Assembly: GCF_051014685.1 (NCBI RefSeq) | Contig: NC_135058.1 | Span: 9,400,811-9,464,810 of the forward strand | Origin: Ptiloglossa arizonensis | Lineage: Eukaryota > Arthropoda > Insecta > Hymenoptera > Colletidae | Reading direction: 5' to 3' | DNA: 64,000 bases | Part shown: piece by piece, positions 34,552-47,448 of the stretch | Numbering within the stretch: the stretch's first letter is position 1 | Layout of the letters: each line of letters starts with the position of its first letter | The notes under the pieces: model-generated | What the model saw: only the letters and a program-made list of their open reading frames with translations | Told to the model about the DNA's origin: nothing | Database searches by the model: none | Made by a program: the position numbers and the translations under genes

Positions 34552-35345
34552 TAGGGTGATTCGGTGAGGTTTGACTCTTTTGAATCGTTTCAGATATGTA
34601 TCATCGACAGATTTTTCGAGAAGTGTAAGTGATCGAAAATAGTTTGAGAAGTCGTCTGTGAGAAACTCTGATATAATTTAGGATTTATAATTAGATTTCA
34701 ATTTAGGGGAGTGTAGAATGCTTTGGTGAGGTTTGATTCTTTTGAATCGTTTCAGATATGTATTATATCATCGACAGATTTTTCGAGAAGTGTAGGCGAT
34801 TGAAAATAGTTTGAGAAGTCGTCTGTGAGAAACTCTGATATAATTCAGGATTCATAATTAGATTTCAATTTAGGGGAGTGTAGAATGATTCGGTGAGGTT
34901 TGACTCTTTTGAATCGTTTCAGGTATGTATCATCGACAGATTTTTCGACAAGTGTAGGCGATTGAAAATAGTTTGAGAAGTTGTCTGTGAGAAACTCTGA
35001 CAAACTCTGACTTACATTTCAACCTAAGAGAATGTAGAGTGATTTGATAAGACCTGATTCTTTTAAACCGTTCCAGTTGTCTATAATCGTGAGATTTTCA
35101 AACAGATGTAGACGATCGAAATAGTTTGAGAAGTTATCTGTAAGAAACTCTGATACAATCTATGTCTGAGAGTTAAATTGGTCACCTATAATCATTTTTA
35201 CCTATCAGTCACCTATAATCATAAGATTTTCTGAAATAATCTGAGAAGTTGTCTCTAAGAAACTCTGACAAACTCTGACTTACATTTCAACCTAAGAGAA
35301 TGTAGAGTGATTCGGTGAGGTCTAATTCCTTGAACCGTTTCAATT
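34552..35345 (+). repeat. Four to five tandem copies of a 153-168 bp unit
   Basis: Units begin near 34558, 34719, 34887, 35040 and 35309 with GATTCGGTGAGGTTTGACTC or variants. Each then has TTTTGAATCGTTTCAG, ATCGACAGATTTTTCGA, AGTTTGAGAAGTCGTCTGTG and AGAAACTCTGA. The first three are very similar; later copies are diverged and the fourth interval contains an insertion or partial copy. Confidence 0.92.
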
Positions 35346-36770
35346 ACCTATAATTATCAGATCTTCTGGCAGGTCAGGGTGGGAAAAATAATTCGTTTTG
35401 CTGTCTGGAAGGAACTCTGATAAATATTTCGCGAGTCGAGATAGTTTCCAACTGTAAAAAATATCGAAATCGTTAGAATTGATGCAATATGGTATCCAAA
35501 CTGCAACTGAATGTTTAATTGTTAGAGCACGATATATATTACACAACTCGTGGTAACCCGAGATTAATAGAGTTCGATTGAAAAACTAGAATATAAACTT
35601 CGTCCAATTAAATATATTATCGCGTTTATGTTCAGGCTGGTTTCAATTCTTACGAAACTGTGAGTCACAAAATCGATGCAAGAATTTTCAGTGGTAAAAG
35701 TTGTAGATGGATGGCTGTTACAGCGAAACAGGTAGGCTGTTCTGAAAGCGAAAATGTCAGATTAGTCACATATCGTCAATTCTGGTTCGAACGAATATCA
35801 ATTTTGAAGACATACTGTCGTCAAAGGTGTGCAATACTTTGCGTGGAAATTGCAATGGATTATAAAAAAATTCCCATCGTAAGAGAACTTTAAATACCAT
35901 AGAATACGTTTTACATACGTTTTAAATATGTTACAAGCCTCGAAACATTCAAGAGCGTACAGTGGTCTCAAAAATGGACTTAAAAAGTTAATTAGCATCT
36001 GCGAATTTAATTTTTCGGCAGCCACCAAATCGTTAAAATAAAATATATAAGAAGGAAAGACGAAGAGATTGTCTCAGTGTATTTAATAAATTTGAACAAG
36101 AGTAGAAATTCTTCGACGATAAACGATAATGAGAATGAGAAAAATATTTCACTTAAAGTTGTTTGTCCAGAGCTCTGTGTCGTTTCGTTCCGAAAATGTT
36201 ACCTACGGTTGAAACTCATGCGTGACTATGTACTTCGAGCACAGTTATGCGATCATATGATGTCAAATGGTTGTGTGAAAACTAAGCGAATATAACCAGT
36301 ATTTCTCGTCGCGCAAGAAAATGTCACGATCTGGACGAATGTTTTTTGAAGGGGACGGCGTTCAAATTATAGGGATCAAGCAGTACGAATAAACTGTAAA
36401 ATACTAGTTTTCTAGACGGAAAAACAACCAATAAAACGAACAAAACGTCCTTATATGCCAACATTCCAGGATCGCTAGTTTTTCCATAAAATTGATTGGT
36501 CCTTGACCTTTCTAAACGAGAAAGGCTATCTCTCGTTATATTCTCTGAACTTTTGTGAAACTCCTTTCGTAGAAATATTTGACATAATCGCACGATAATG
36601 TTATAATTAAATGGTCACGGGTAAGCGTTATTCGTGCGCAACCTTTGAATAATAAAGACATAGATCGTTTAGGTTACCGGAACGGAAAAATTATTATACC
36701 TAGAAGGTTGATTTGAGGATCTACTCTAACCAAAGATTTTTATACACTGTTGGCTAAAATTTGTGGTAAA
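35346..36770 (+). other. Intronic sequence, AT-rich, nothing recognised
   Basis: Short frames on both strands (for example at 35660-35893, 36077-36295 and 36324-36593 minus) show no motif that I can name. They could be decayed transposon fragments, but nothing in them proves it. Confidence 0.35.
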
Positions 36771-36775
36771 AATGG

Positions 36776-36880
36776 GATTGGGGAGATTCAAAACGAGACG
36801 AAAATGTAGAATAACAAAATTGCATCGAAGCCTTCCTTTTCGAGAAAAATGCATTTGGAAATCAATCTAAAACAAATGCA
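36776..36880 (-). repeat. Inverted copy of the 141-bp satellite family
   Basis: On the minus strand this reads CAAATGCATTTTTCTCGAAA, then GGCTTCGATGCAATTTTGTT, ATTCTACATTTTCGTCTCG and TTTTGAATCTCCCC. It matches, with substitutions, the plus-strand units at 37013-37225 and 37756-38310 (TTCTCGAGA.CGAA.CCTCCGATGCAA.TTTG, then TTTTCCTCTTACCTCGAGCC and AAAAGAATCCCC). Confidence 0.75.
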
Positions 36881-37012
36881 TCTCAAAGTGAATGCATTGG
36901 TAAGTATTACTCAGTTGTTAACAGTAAACAGTACTGTTGTATCTTATACGAAAACAACCACAGTAGTCCATAGTGAAATCCATAACGTAAATCATTGTTA
37001 CACGTGTACTGG

Positions 37013-37225
37013 ATCGATTCTCAAATGCATTCTTCTCGAAAGCAAACCACCGATGCAATTTCGTTGCACCTTGCACTCGTCTTGCGTCGAGCCGTACGTT
37101 TTTGCTCGTATATACTTGAATCAATCTTCAAATGCCTATTTCTCGAGAACGAAGTCTCCGATGCAATTTTCGTACTCTTCGTTTTCAACTTACATCGAGC
37201 CAAAGAATCACCCCAAATAGAAATT
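37013..37225 (+). repeat. Two diverged copies of the 141-bp satellite family
   Basis: Copies centred at CACCGATGCAATTTCG (near 37042) and TCTCCGATGCAATTTTCG (near 37155), each preceded by ATCGATTCTCAAATGCA or similar and followed by CATCGAGCCAAAGAATCACC. Plus orientation, about 100 bp apart, more decayed than the main array. Confidence 0.75.
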
Positions 37226-37755
37226 CTACCAGAAAGTGTGCTCCACGGTGAATATTCGCTCGCGAATTAATCGATCCTGTCGTACGATTCGCGAGAAGGA
37301 CAAGTGTTTCGCATCGTCTGGAACGTGTTTCTCGCGAGCACGAGAAGAATCACTCTTTCAATCGGCACCAGCGACGAAAAGCCATATCCAGCTCCAGCCG
37401 CTGGAGGTCGTTTAAATTATACATTCGTCTAAGAGATACGCGGCTTCGATCTGATGGCAGTTCCCGAAAATCCAACTTTGAATTTCAATCTCGAAGCGGT
37501 CAAGGTCTGGTGAGCGTGATTCTATTCAGGACTATGAGGCGTCCCCTTCGGGGACGCGTTAATATACGCTATCCTCGGATACACCACCCTGGATCTCAGC
37601 TCGAGAAACATATCTTTCCGCGAGAACTTCTCTCGATGGTGTCACGCGCTGTCGATAGCTTCCTCCGCTTTGAATTTCCACCCTAAAAGCCACATATTGT
37701 CCTGTCGACGGGGCCCGAAGAGAATTCACTACGTGAATGGCACCGAGTTTACTTT
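37226..37755 (+). other. Spacer between satellite blocks
   Basis: Unique intronic sequence, nothing recognised. Confidence 0.35.
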
Positions 37756-38320
37756 CAAATGTGTTTCTCACGAAAACGAAGCCTCCGATGCAACTTTCTT
37801 CACTTCATTTTTCTCTTACCTCGAGCCAAAAGAATCCCCCGAGTTCATTTCTACTGTAAATTTTTGTCCACAATGTGTAGATATGGATCGATTTTCAAAA
37901 AGATTTCTCTCGAGATCGAAACCTCCGATGCAACTTTGTTACTCTTTATTTTCCTCTTACCTCGAGCCAAAAGAATCCCCTGAGTTCATTCCTACGGTAA
38001 ATTTTGGTCCACAATGTATTGACGTAAATCGATTTGCAAAAAGATTTCTCTCGAGATCGAAACCTCCGATGCAACTTTGTTACTCTTTATTTTCCTCTTA
38101 CCTCGAGCCAAAAGAATCCCCTGAGTTCATTTCTACTATAAATTTTTGTCCACAATGTGTACATATGGATCGATTTTCAAAAAGATTCCTCTCGAGATCG
38201 AACTTTGTTCCCTTCATTTTTCTCTTACCTCGAGTCAAAAGAATCCCCCGAGTTCATTTCTACTATAAATTTTTGTCCACAGTGTATACATATGAATCGA
38301 TTTTCAAAAGTACTTTCATC
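37756..38320 (+). repeat. Main array of the 141-bp satellite, about four copies
   Basis: CCTCCGATG recurs at 37782, 37922 and 38063 (140 and 141 bp apart); a fourth unit from 38191 lacks that segment. Each unit has CTCTCGAGATCGAAACCTCC, CCTCTTACCTCGAGCCAAAA, GAATCCCCTGAGTTCATT, TTTTGTCCACAATGTGTA and ATCGATTTTCAAAAAGATT. A 223-codon frame (37670-38341) runs through it because 141 is a multiple of three. Confidence 0.93.
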
Positions 38321-38322
38321 TC

Positions 38323-38454
38323 GTTTGATGAACATGTGTGAAGTTTCGTGTAGATCCGTCGACTCGTTCGTACACTTACAATTGTTCAAACTTCAAGTGT
38401 CTTAGTATATTCTAACAATGGAAGAAACAACGAAACTTATCGAACAACCTAGTA
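38323..38454. mobile_element. Mariner-like relic, right end, abutting the satellite
   Basis: The right end, read inward, is TA, then CTAGGTTGTTCGATAAGT and TTCGTTGTT, ending at TA 38453-38454. The interior has GAAGTTTCGTGTAGATCCGT and CGACTCGTTCGTACAC. The left part is replaced by the last satellite unit, so the element is truncated on that side. Confidence 0.7.
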
Positions 38455-40310
38455 TCCGTGTAATTCGTTCGTAGCTTTTCAGTTTCGTACGTTCGTTTTG
38501 TCTCCGAAACTTTCGGAGAAACTTCGTCCTACTCTTGTCCACCAGTGAATAATGAACCTTTTTACGAAAATGGAGAATCCGTTTAATCATCCCCCCGTTC
38601 GTCCAGATCCTTTTTAGTTCACTTGGAGCACGAGTAGCCGGGTAACGGAAATAATATTTTCAGGTTTCACTCGGAAGTAAAATACTGTTGCGAAAGCGAC
38701 GTTTATCGGTGCCTTTTCGACGATACTAACGAACGTTCTCTCGTTTGGATTTTTCTCGGGCGTTTTGCTTCTTGGCTAATGAAAGGATCGACTTTAATTG
38801 GCCGAATCAGACCGTGTAATCGAGATCCGGGGAGAAGAAAGTCAATTACGAGTACAGAAGTCTTCTTGTAATCTTGTTCCGCGGATTGTACCGTGACTTT
38901 GCGAAATACGTGGATTTTTCTTTGACGTTTGGCCAGTTTCCACGGGGGAATTTTCTCTCGAAATTTCACGTAGAACGTTACGTTTCGATTAAATCGAGTT
39001 ACCATCTCGAGCACGAGGCATACATATTAATAAAACGTATCTGGACTTGAGCCGGTATCCAGGTAACCAGTGCGAACTGAAACCAATTCCTTTAACTCGT
39101 ATACGTCCTCAATGGTATAGTACTTTTCTATAATTGAAGCGATCGTAACAGCAGGTGACCTTCCTTAGTTCTCTCGTTGTATCGTAACGTTTGAGAACAC
39201 GAGTTACGTACATTTGGGTACATATTTTCGATCCACAGACCTCGTACGATCGAACGAAAAAATGCTTCGATGTTGACAAACAATCATAAATTCTCTCCTA
39301 CGGTGCGTCGATTGAATTTATTTGAAAAGAATCGCGCGGAACGGAGAAAAAGTTGCACGGAAAAGCCCCGTGATAAGATCCGAAGAATATCGTAGGCCGA
39401 TACAAAGGCTCCAAAAAACGCGAAATAATGTCGCTGGTATTATATCAGCCACGCCCATATTAGGAACCAGTTCTGCTATTTTTACACCATTGCGTAATCC
39501 TTTCACCGATACGTTTCGAACAATTCAGTTTGAAAAGCACCTTTGCTGGTGTACGGTTCGGTCTGGCTCGGAACAGTGACGCCGTGGTTCGATAGTAGGT
39601 GCGTATACGCAGCAATTTGTCGAAAGGAGAGGCGTCGCTCGAACGTGGAACCGGCGATGACCGTTCGCAGTCATTGGCGTCCTGCTCGTGTCACGTAAAT
39701 CGTCTTCCTGGAACGAAGGCCACGAGAAAGTTCGTGCCGCTGGTTCAGTGCCACGGTCACGCTACGTGCGTGGCATCGACACCGACGAAAGTAAACTAAA
39801 TCCAAGGGATTACGCAACCCCGTTTTAAAAGTCACTTAATGTACTTCGCTGACCGCCTTCTTCTTTCTCGCAGACATCCACTCCCTTATCAATTGTTTCT
39901 GCGAGAGTTGCGAGCACATCGATCGATTCGTAAACCGCGTTCAGCATCGTGGACTATTTTACCGTATATCGTTGAACGTTCCGGGCTAGAACCGTACACC
40001 ATCGTGACGATAGCGCGAAAACTACACGTTTCGCCCACGAATTTACATTTTCCTTCCGTGTTTACAATGCGTTAGAAAAATCCGAGAAAATTCTGCTACT
40101 TGCTTTCAATCCCTCGTTACGTGTTATGGAAATTAACAGCTGATCGAAACTTGTAATCGTAGAGCGGTATTATTAAGATAATTAGAGCCACTCGTACCGG
40201 GTAAGATGTTTCATATTTTTAAAGATTACACGCGGTTGTTGAGGATACGCGGAAATTTCGAATATCGGTCGCATGGAACACTTATCGAATACAATTCTTT
40301 ATATTAGAGA
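38455..40310 (+). other. Intronic sequence, nothing recognised
   Basis: Unique DNA with short frames on both strands and no repeats obvious by eye. Nothing supported as a gene. Confidence 0.35.
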
Positions 40311-40317
40311 ATTGTGG

Positions 40318-40795
40318 CAGAATTTTTCTTACGTTGGAAAATTCTCGTGGAACTGTATCGGAAAATTTTTATCGTGGAATCTCTTTTGCGCTGGAAAATT
40401 GTAGTAGAATTTTCCTTATGCTAGAAAATTCTCGTAGAATTTTCCTTATGCTAGAAAATTCTCGTAGAATTTTCCGTACGCTAGAAAATTCTCGGAAAAT
40501 TCTCGTGGAATTGTCGTATGCCAGAAAATTTTTATCATAGAATCTTTTCTGCGCTAGGAAATTCTTGCAGAATTTTCCTTACGCTAGAAAACTCTCGTAG
40601 AATTTTCCGTACGCTAGAAAATTCACTTAGAATTCTCCGCCAAAAAATTTGTATCGTAGAACCTTTGTTGCGCTAAAAAAATTCTCGTAGAATTCTACGC
40701 CAGAAAATTTTTATCGTAGAATCGTTTTCGCGCTGGAAAATTCTCGTAGTTCTTTTTTACTCCGGAAAATTGTCATCGTGGAATTTAGTTCCACG
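40318..40795 (+). repeat. 30-bp minisatellite whose unit is a hairpin of GAAAATTCT and AGAATTTTC
   Basis: About fourteen units of roughly 30 bp. In the best units (hairpins at 40424-40444 and 40454-40474) the arms GAAAATTCT and AGAATTTTC are perfectly complementary around a CGT loop, joined by CTTATGCTA or CGTACGCTA. Other units vary with ATTTTTATCGTGGAATC. Each unit holds GAAnnTTC pairs as found in heat-shock elements. Confidence 0.92.
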
Positions 40796-42700
40796 AAAAG
40801 TTTAACCCATCGTTTAATAAACACGGATCTGAAAGTCGTCATTGTTTTTCCGGTTAAATATTATTTTGTTCGTTTGAACGAGTACTGCGTATATCGAGTT
40901 TAGCAACAATTTTTTCCGCAGAGTAATCGCGAACGTACAATGTTTCCTTTATCCCTCGTGCTTAGTTCGGTCTGCTCGGTGATTCCCTGTTTAGAATAAA
41001 CATAGTATCGATAAAAGGAAAGAAACCTTCAAGGCAAGGTGTATGTATAATTCTGTAGCTATAACCATCAAGGAGTTGACTCGTGCAAAGTCTCGCGGTA
41101 TTGCCACGACTGTGCACAATTAATTGAACATTGTTAACTTATACCTATCGAATCGTTTTCTATATCACTTTCGGACAAATTTTTCTTACCAATGCAATCT
41201 AAATCGGTCCCTTTCGTCGATTATAATTTCAAGACTGTTGTAAAGAAAAATACTATCTTCGCACTATCTAAATAGTGGTAAAAATTAATATTACAAATCC
41301 CGTTTAAAAGAACAGGGAAGCTCAGTGGAAAATCACAATCACAAGAGTGTCTCATTCGAACCGAATCGGAACTTTCGCCCTCGATGGGCTCGATCTTGAA
41401 AAATCACGGCCGTTCAACGCGTCTCGTTATTTAAAGAATCGATTACAAATGGTACGGCCGTTTAAAAGAACGGGGGAGTGTTTTGCATAAACGGCTGGCA
41501 ATTTAAAGGAATCGGTGTGTCTTAAGGTGGCCGCGCGTTTTGAATAATCGGCGACCACTTCGAAGAGTAATGTAAGCACGGCGTAGTCGTGTGTCGAGTT
41601 AACGCGCTTTATTAATATTCATGTAACCAGATACGCGTTTCTTGTCTTCGTATGGCGTTCACCTTTTCGATACGTTTCCGGATTTTTTCAAGCGACGACC
41701 GGTGCGCCGCGGGCCGGTCATGTGTTAGCCACCGTGTTTTGATATTCCAGTTTCGCTGGCTAAAAGCGATAAGGACTGCTTTCAAATTTATCACCGACGT
41801 AAGAGCCTACCGTTTGATATAGTGTCTCGCGGGCGATCGCGTCGATTCAAAGAGCAGGTTTCGCTCGAATCGCGGAAGACAAACGGCGCGAGGAAAAAAA
41901 ACAAAGAAAAGAACAAAAAATAAAACCGTCAACGCGTCGACGTTAACGTGTCTTAAGCAACGCGTCGAAAAATACACAATCGTACGATCTCGTTGGTACA
42001 AATCGTGAAAAAATTTCACTTTCCGTGCCGGTGGTACGTGGCGTGCGTGAATTCCGCATGGTCCGTCCGTACCGGGGCGTTGTTTCGAATCGGTTCGAAA
42101 TTGATCGTACAAACGCGCGGTTTGTTTGTCGTCGCGTGTCAAAACGCGATTCGAACACCACGAATTTCATTTGTTCGCGATTACTCGATAATCGCGTCCC
42201 GGTGAACGGTTAACTAACGAAATTACGGGGCTCCTATAAATTGTCCGTACACGTATCGTACGCCTGCCGATACTTCTGTGTTTGCGTACGAGCTGTAAAC
42301 GTTGGTGAAACGTTTATTTCCAATTCGTTGTATAATTGATAGCCGTTGTGTAATTATACGAGCGATGGACGATCCGGTGGCGAGGATCCGTCCTATTTGT
42401 CCCGTACGGGGAGAAAAATGGGTCTCGCGTCGAGACCAAGCGTATTTCGGAGTCGTTCGCGAAGACGGTGATCGAAGATCAATTTTTGCACGGTTTGCTT
42501 CCGCGTCGGTGTTCCACGTTTCCACGGTTTGGACGACGTGAATTTTTGCGTTCAACGGCGCCGAGTTGTCTCACCGTGCACGATTTCGTGAAACGAAGCC
42601 GTAAATCGGATCGTGGAATTGAATATTCATTGAAAAATATTCGCGAGCTGGATCCAACGTGGGAAGTACGTGTAACGTTTCTGCGTCACGCGCGTCGATG
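40796..42700 (+). other. Intronic sequence, nothing recognised
   Basis: Transition from AT-rich to CpG-rich DNA. It includes diverged direct repeats near 41390-41530 (GTTTAAAAGAACGGG, ATTTAAAGAATCG). No gene supported. Confidence 0.35.
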
Positions 42701-45700
42701 CAAAGATCACGCGTAACCACCGATACGTCTCTACTTCGCGTGGCGGGTCTCGTCGTTGATGTAAATACATTTTTTTACAACGATATTTTTAGCGTTCGTG
42801 GTTCACGGAACATTGTTCACGGTTGATAGTACGCGAACGGATACGTTTCGCGAGTATCTTTTTTACGATTCGACGATCGAACGAGCGTCGTGGATGTTCG
42901 CGAAACACGCGCGAGACGCGGTGTTCCGGGTACGCGTAGAAACGATGGAAAGCGGTCTACCCGCGTGTATTAAAATTCGTGCACGGAGCCGCGTGGCCAC
43001 AGTGTCCAATTACCCGGCCACAGCGACGGACGTGTCGATGGAGAACGAATATACGAACGATAAGAAGGACTCACGATCGAGCGAGTGTCTCGTTCTTGTT
43101 TGAGAAAATCGGAAATTCGCGTCGCGACTCGAACGACGAGAGAGAATGAAAAAGGAGAATGAAAAAAAAAGTCCGAGAAATCGTACGGTTGGCGCCAGTC
43201 ACGTAAGGGGCGCCTCCGGTTCGCAGCGTGTACCGGGTGTTAGGTACGTACCTGGCGCAGGTACGAAGAGAGGAGTCAGGGTAGAGCGCGGATATTAACG
43301 CGAGGAAATATTCCGTGCACCGGCAAAAAGTGACGCGGTATTCCATTATCCTCGTCGGCACGATGCAAAACCGGTCGAAATGATTGGATTTTTATCTACC
43401 ATCTCGCTCGCTACCGCGTCGGCTGTCTCTGTCGCGCGGGGTACGCGGGGCACCGCTGCGTCGCTTCGTCGTTTCTTTCTGTCGCGCAGCCGCGCAACGA
43501 GGATCGGCCAACGCGTCGGAGCGAGACGCGAGATGCGCGCACACGAGCTCGGATCGCGCGTGGAGACGCATGTGCGTACGCGAATGTGTGCGCTGTGTTA
43601 CCCGTGTGACTCATCCAGGTACATTGCACCCGGTACGTGTCCGGTACAAGCACGAGTCGGTACGCTCGACGAGCAGCCGCGTCCAATATTTCCCGACTTT
43701 TCATCGCGGCGTTTGCGGTTTCGATTCGTCGTTCCCGCGGCGACGTTCGTCGTCGCGACACACGAACCGGTGGCGCTCGCCGTGAATTTATCGCCCCTGC
43801 CTCTACTTCCCAACCCCCCACCCCCGTTCCTAGCCGCGAACCGCAGCGTACCGTCCGGCGTCGCGGAAACCCGAAAAAAACCACCCGTCGAAATTGAAGG
43901 GATCGTGCGTTGATATCACCGGTTTTCGGTTTCTTCGGGGAAAGATGTTTTCAACGCGGTTCGTACGCGTTACGATCGCGCGACGCCACGATCCCTCGTG
44001 GAAAATACGGTTCGGCCGTATCACGGGCGGCGATGTATCGTTAGAATGACGCGAAAGTGGTGCTGCTGCCCGCGGACGCGCTTCGAATTAGTCCCGGTCG
44101 CGTTCCATCGGCCTTGTCATTTCGTACGACGCGGCGAACGACAATGTTGCGCGCGCGCGCGGAACAGAGAAAACGAAGCCGGCGAACGAGCCGGGTCGAC
44201 TCCTCGGCTCACGGAACGTCGTCGGCGCGTTGGAAATCGCGTGCGAATTATTAAGAGTCGTCGAGGCGTGTGGTAAATACTCCTCGATCCGTCTTTCTCG
44301 CTCCTACTTTAACTTTTCAGACCTCCTTAAGCCGCGCGGTGTCTTTTTCCCCTCTACGTTACACGTTTCTCCGTCCCGCCGCGTTCTTCTTTCCCTTTCG
44401 TCTTTCCGTGGTGGCGTGTGTCTCCGTTTATACCGCGCGTCGTCTCACTCCGCGTCGCTGCGAACGCCCGGTTTCGCGTCTCTCTCTGCTCGTTGTTCCT
44501 TTCTCGCTTCGACGTACCGCGCGGATCCACGTCGTTTCTCCGTTGCACCTCAAGAGCAATGAACTCTCGGTAGGGTATATCATCAGCGAAGTGATGCTAC
44601 CAGTGCGCGCGTGCGCACGGTGTGCGTGCGTGCCGGCGCTCGCTCGTTCGCTCGCTCGGGCGCGCGCGAACACGTGAACGTGTGTACGTGCGCCCGCGCC
44701 CGCGCGCATGCGCGCGTGTGGTACGTAGCGAGGGGTGGGGGGCGGGCGGGCGGGCGATCAACACACGCGAGACCCGTTTCCATCGCACCTTTTCCCTTCT
44801 CGTTTCTTTCTTTTTTTTTTCGCTTCTTTTTCGCCGCGTATACGCGTCGAATAAAATGAAATCTCGGCGTTACGGGATATATACGCGATGCGCCCCGAAG
44901 ATCGGGTGCACACGCGTTCGCGGCCGGGCGAACGGGCACGTGCAGAGTGCATACGTCGACCCGAGGCCCTCGCCGCGATGCATCTCGGTGTTGCTCGCTC
45001 TGTTGTCATGAAACGATTGACCTTCCGGGTACATTTTAACGAGATGGCCCCGCGTCTGGTAATAATAGCCGAGGGAAGCCTTTCGCAGCTCGTAATTGAA
45101 AAGGGAATTTTATTCGTTGCTTCGATATTACACCGCGTGGCAATTTACTACGCGCGCGCATGCGGCCCGATCTCGGGGCTTGCGAGTCGCTCGTTCGGAA
45201 ACTGGCGTCTCGTCGATTTGTTTCGCGCCGTGTTGCACTAGCTAGGAACATCGGGGCGTGTACCCCATCTCCCCCTACTTTACTGTTTTTTTTACGAAAC
45301 TGCAACGCGCAGAGCGGTCGAAAACGAGGGTACAAATGTAGATCCTTTTTAGTCGCGGTAACTCGAGTTTAAGGGTGGTAACTACCGGTGAAAGTTTCAT
45401 CCCCTGATGGTATCTTGAAAGTCGGTGGCCATGCGAGAAACTTTCTTAAACGAATTATGCTTTCCGAGGGAAAACACCACGTTGTACGTTGCGCGAGCGA
45501 GAAGATTAATAGAATAGTCGAAAATTTCTACCGATCGTTTTTTTTTTTTTTGAAAAAACAGCGAGGCTGTTTTTATTCTAAATTCACGATCGTGGGTAAC
45601 TTTATCTCGCGAGTTTTCGTAGAAGAATTTCTACCATTATCGTTCGTACGACTATTTTATCGTGGATTGTAAAATATACGGGGTTGTTTTCGCGTACGGC

Positions 45701-47397
45701 CGGAAGTGTAAACGGTGGTGTACAGAAAAAATACGTATCCAAAGAAAAAAGTTAAAAAAACGCTCTCTAGAGAAATATGCGCTGGAAATTCCTCGCGTTT
45801 GTTGTACTCCAGTCTGGCGTTGCATTAAGAAAGTATCGAGCAACTATACTAACTTGCCGACCATTACGTAAACGTAAAATAATTGCTTTCTCATCGAGTT
45901 TGAAATAAGAACAGAGGTTGCGCAAGCATCGAGGACTTCCGTTTAAAATTTATATTGTTGCACGAACAATAATTCCTGGCGACGTACGAGGCTCGGGCAG
46001 TTGACGATAGCAATGGCGGCGCAAGTTGTGGCAGAGGACTCTTTAAGGGAGGAGGGAGAATCAGATTGGGTGTCGGTAGTATAGCGCCATTGAACTGCCT
46101 ACTATGTGGCACGAAGTGGTCATGCAACGGTAAAATTAAGGGAAATTGATTAAGATCGGTCGTTTCAAGTGTATCTGATCGAACTTGTACATTCCGACTT
46201 CCTGGTACAGGAACAGTACACAGTTTAACGCGAATTCTGCTACGTTACCGAGGCCCTCGCTCTCTCGGCTCGTAGACGTAACGTGTATCGTGGTAAATTG
46301 CGCGCGTCGCACGTACTTATGTAAAGATAAACTTTCTATTTGTTCGCGTTTTACGAAAATTCGAAACGCTCGTGTAGCCCTCCGGTTATCGAAATGATTC
46401 CGTACCCGATGAAATATCGGGTATCGTTCCCTCATTGGAGCCAACGCGCTGTTCGTACGATTCACGAGCGAAGCGATAAATACGAATTATGTTATTCGTG
46501 TCGCGTCCGGTGCATACAGGAATCCCGCCGCTTGAATTCCGTTGCGCTGAAAGTGCAATATTTAAACAGGCCTGGGCCGTCTGTTTATGTAGACTCACGG
46601 GTACCCTCGCGAGCGTGGCCATTCTTCCCGCAATGGGATCGTTATTCACGAGATAGAAGAGCAACTCCACCGGCGCGGAGTTACCGCGAAGCGATTTTCG
46701 TTGCATCAACGAAACTCGTTCGGCGCGCAAATAACCACACGGTGATCATCGCACGTGCATCTCAACGTTCGTGTACGTTACATCACACATTATTACGTGT
46801 GTCGCCGTGGCGCACCGTCACAGGCGTATGCATACGCGCGTCCGTCGACGTGTTAAACGCACACGAAGAGTGATTATTTCCTTTCTTGCTGACCTGCTGT
46901 ACTCCTGCCTGTTGTACACTTGTTTTTGCGCGTATCCCGCGCACACTGTCCCGCGCGACGATCCGCGTACTATACCTACCCGCACGCACACGCGGCCGGC
47001 CGCGTTCCGCGGGGCTCCCAGCGTTTCCTCGTAGCGCGTCGTATACACAACGACCGCACGAGAAACGAGAGAGAGATAAATGCGCGTGTACGGGGTCCAC
47101 CGTGAGCGAATGCTAATAATATTCACTTCCTGTAACTCGGTTATATTAAATCACTGCAAACCGCCTCTCCCGCTTTTCTGCGTTATTACCGTTTTCCTCC
47201 ACGCATTACCATTACCTTCTGCCTGGCAGCCGCGCACATGCGTACGCGCTCCACCATCGGCGCGCGCACACACGTACCGGGACTCATGTACGCACGCACG
47301 TACGCATGCACGCTACTCGCTCGGTTCCAGCCGCCCGACCGAGTGAAAAGGTAAAAGAAACAACGTTTCCTCTACGCGTCCTTTTCTTCCGTGCAAC

Positions 47398-47448
47398 CAC
47401 CGCACGCCGCACCGCACCGCACCGCACCGCACCGCACGCCGTCAGCAC
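47398..47448 (+). repeat. (CCGCA)n pentamer repeat
   Basis: CACCGCACCGCACCGCACCG-type run of about 45 bp. Confidence 0.88.

Noticed and set aside
36077..36593. Short frames that might be transposase remnants
   Set aside because: No D,D34D/E-type catalytic context, zinc finger or terminal repeats could be tied to them.
37670..38341. 223-codon ORF as a gene
   Set aside because: It coincides with the 141-bp satellite, has no homologous domain and shares its sequence with inverted, frame-broken copies nearby. Kept only as a low-interest finding.
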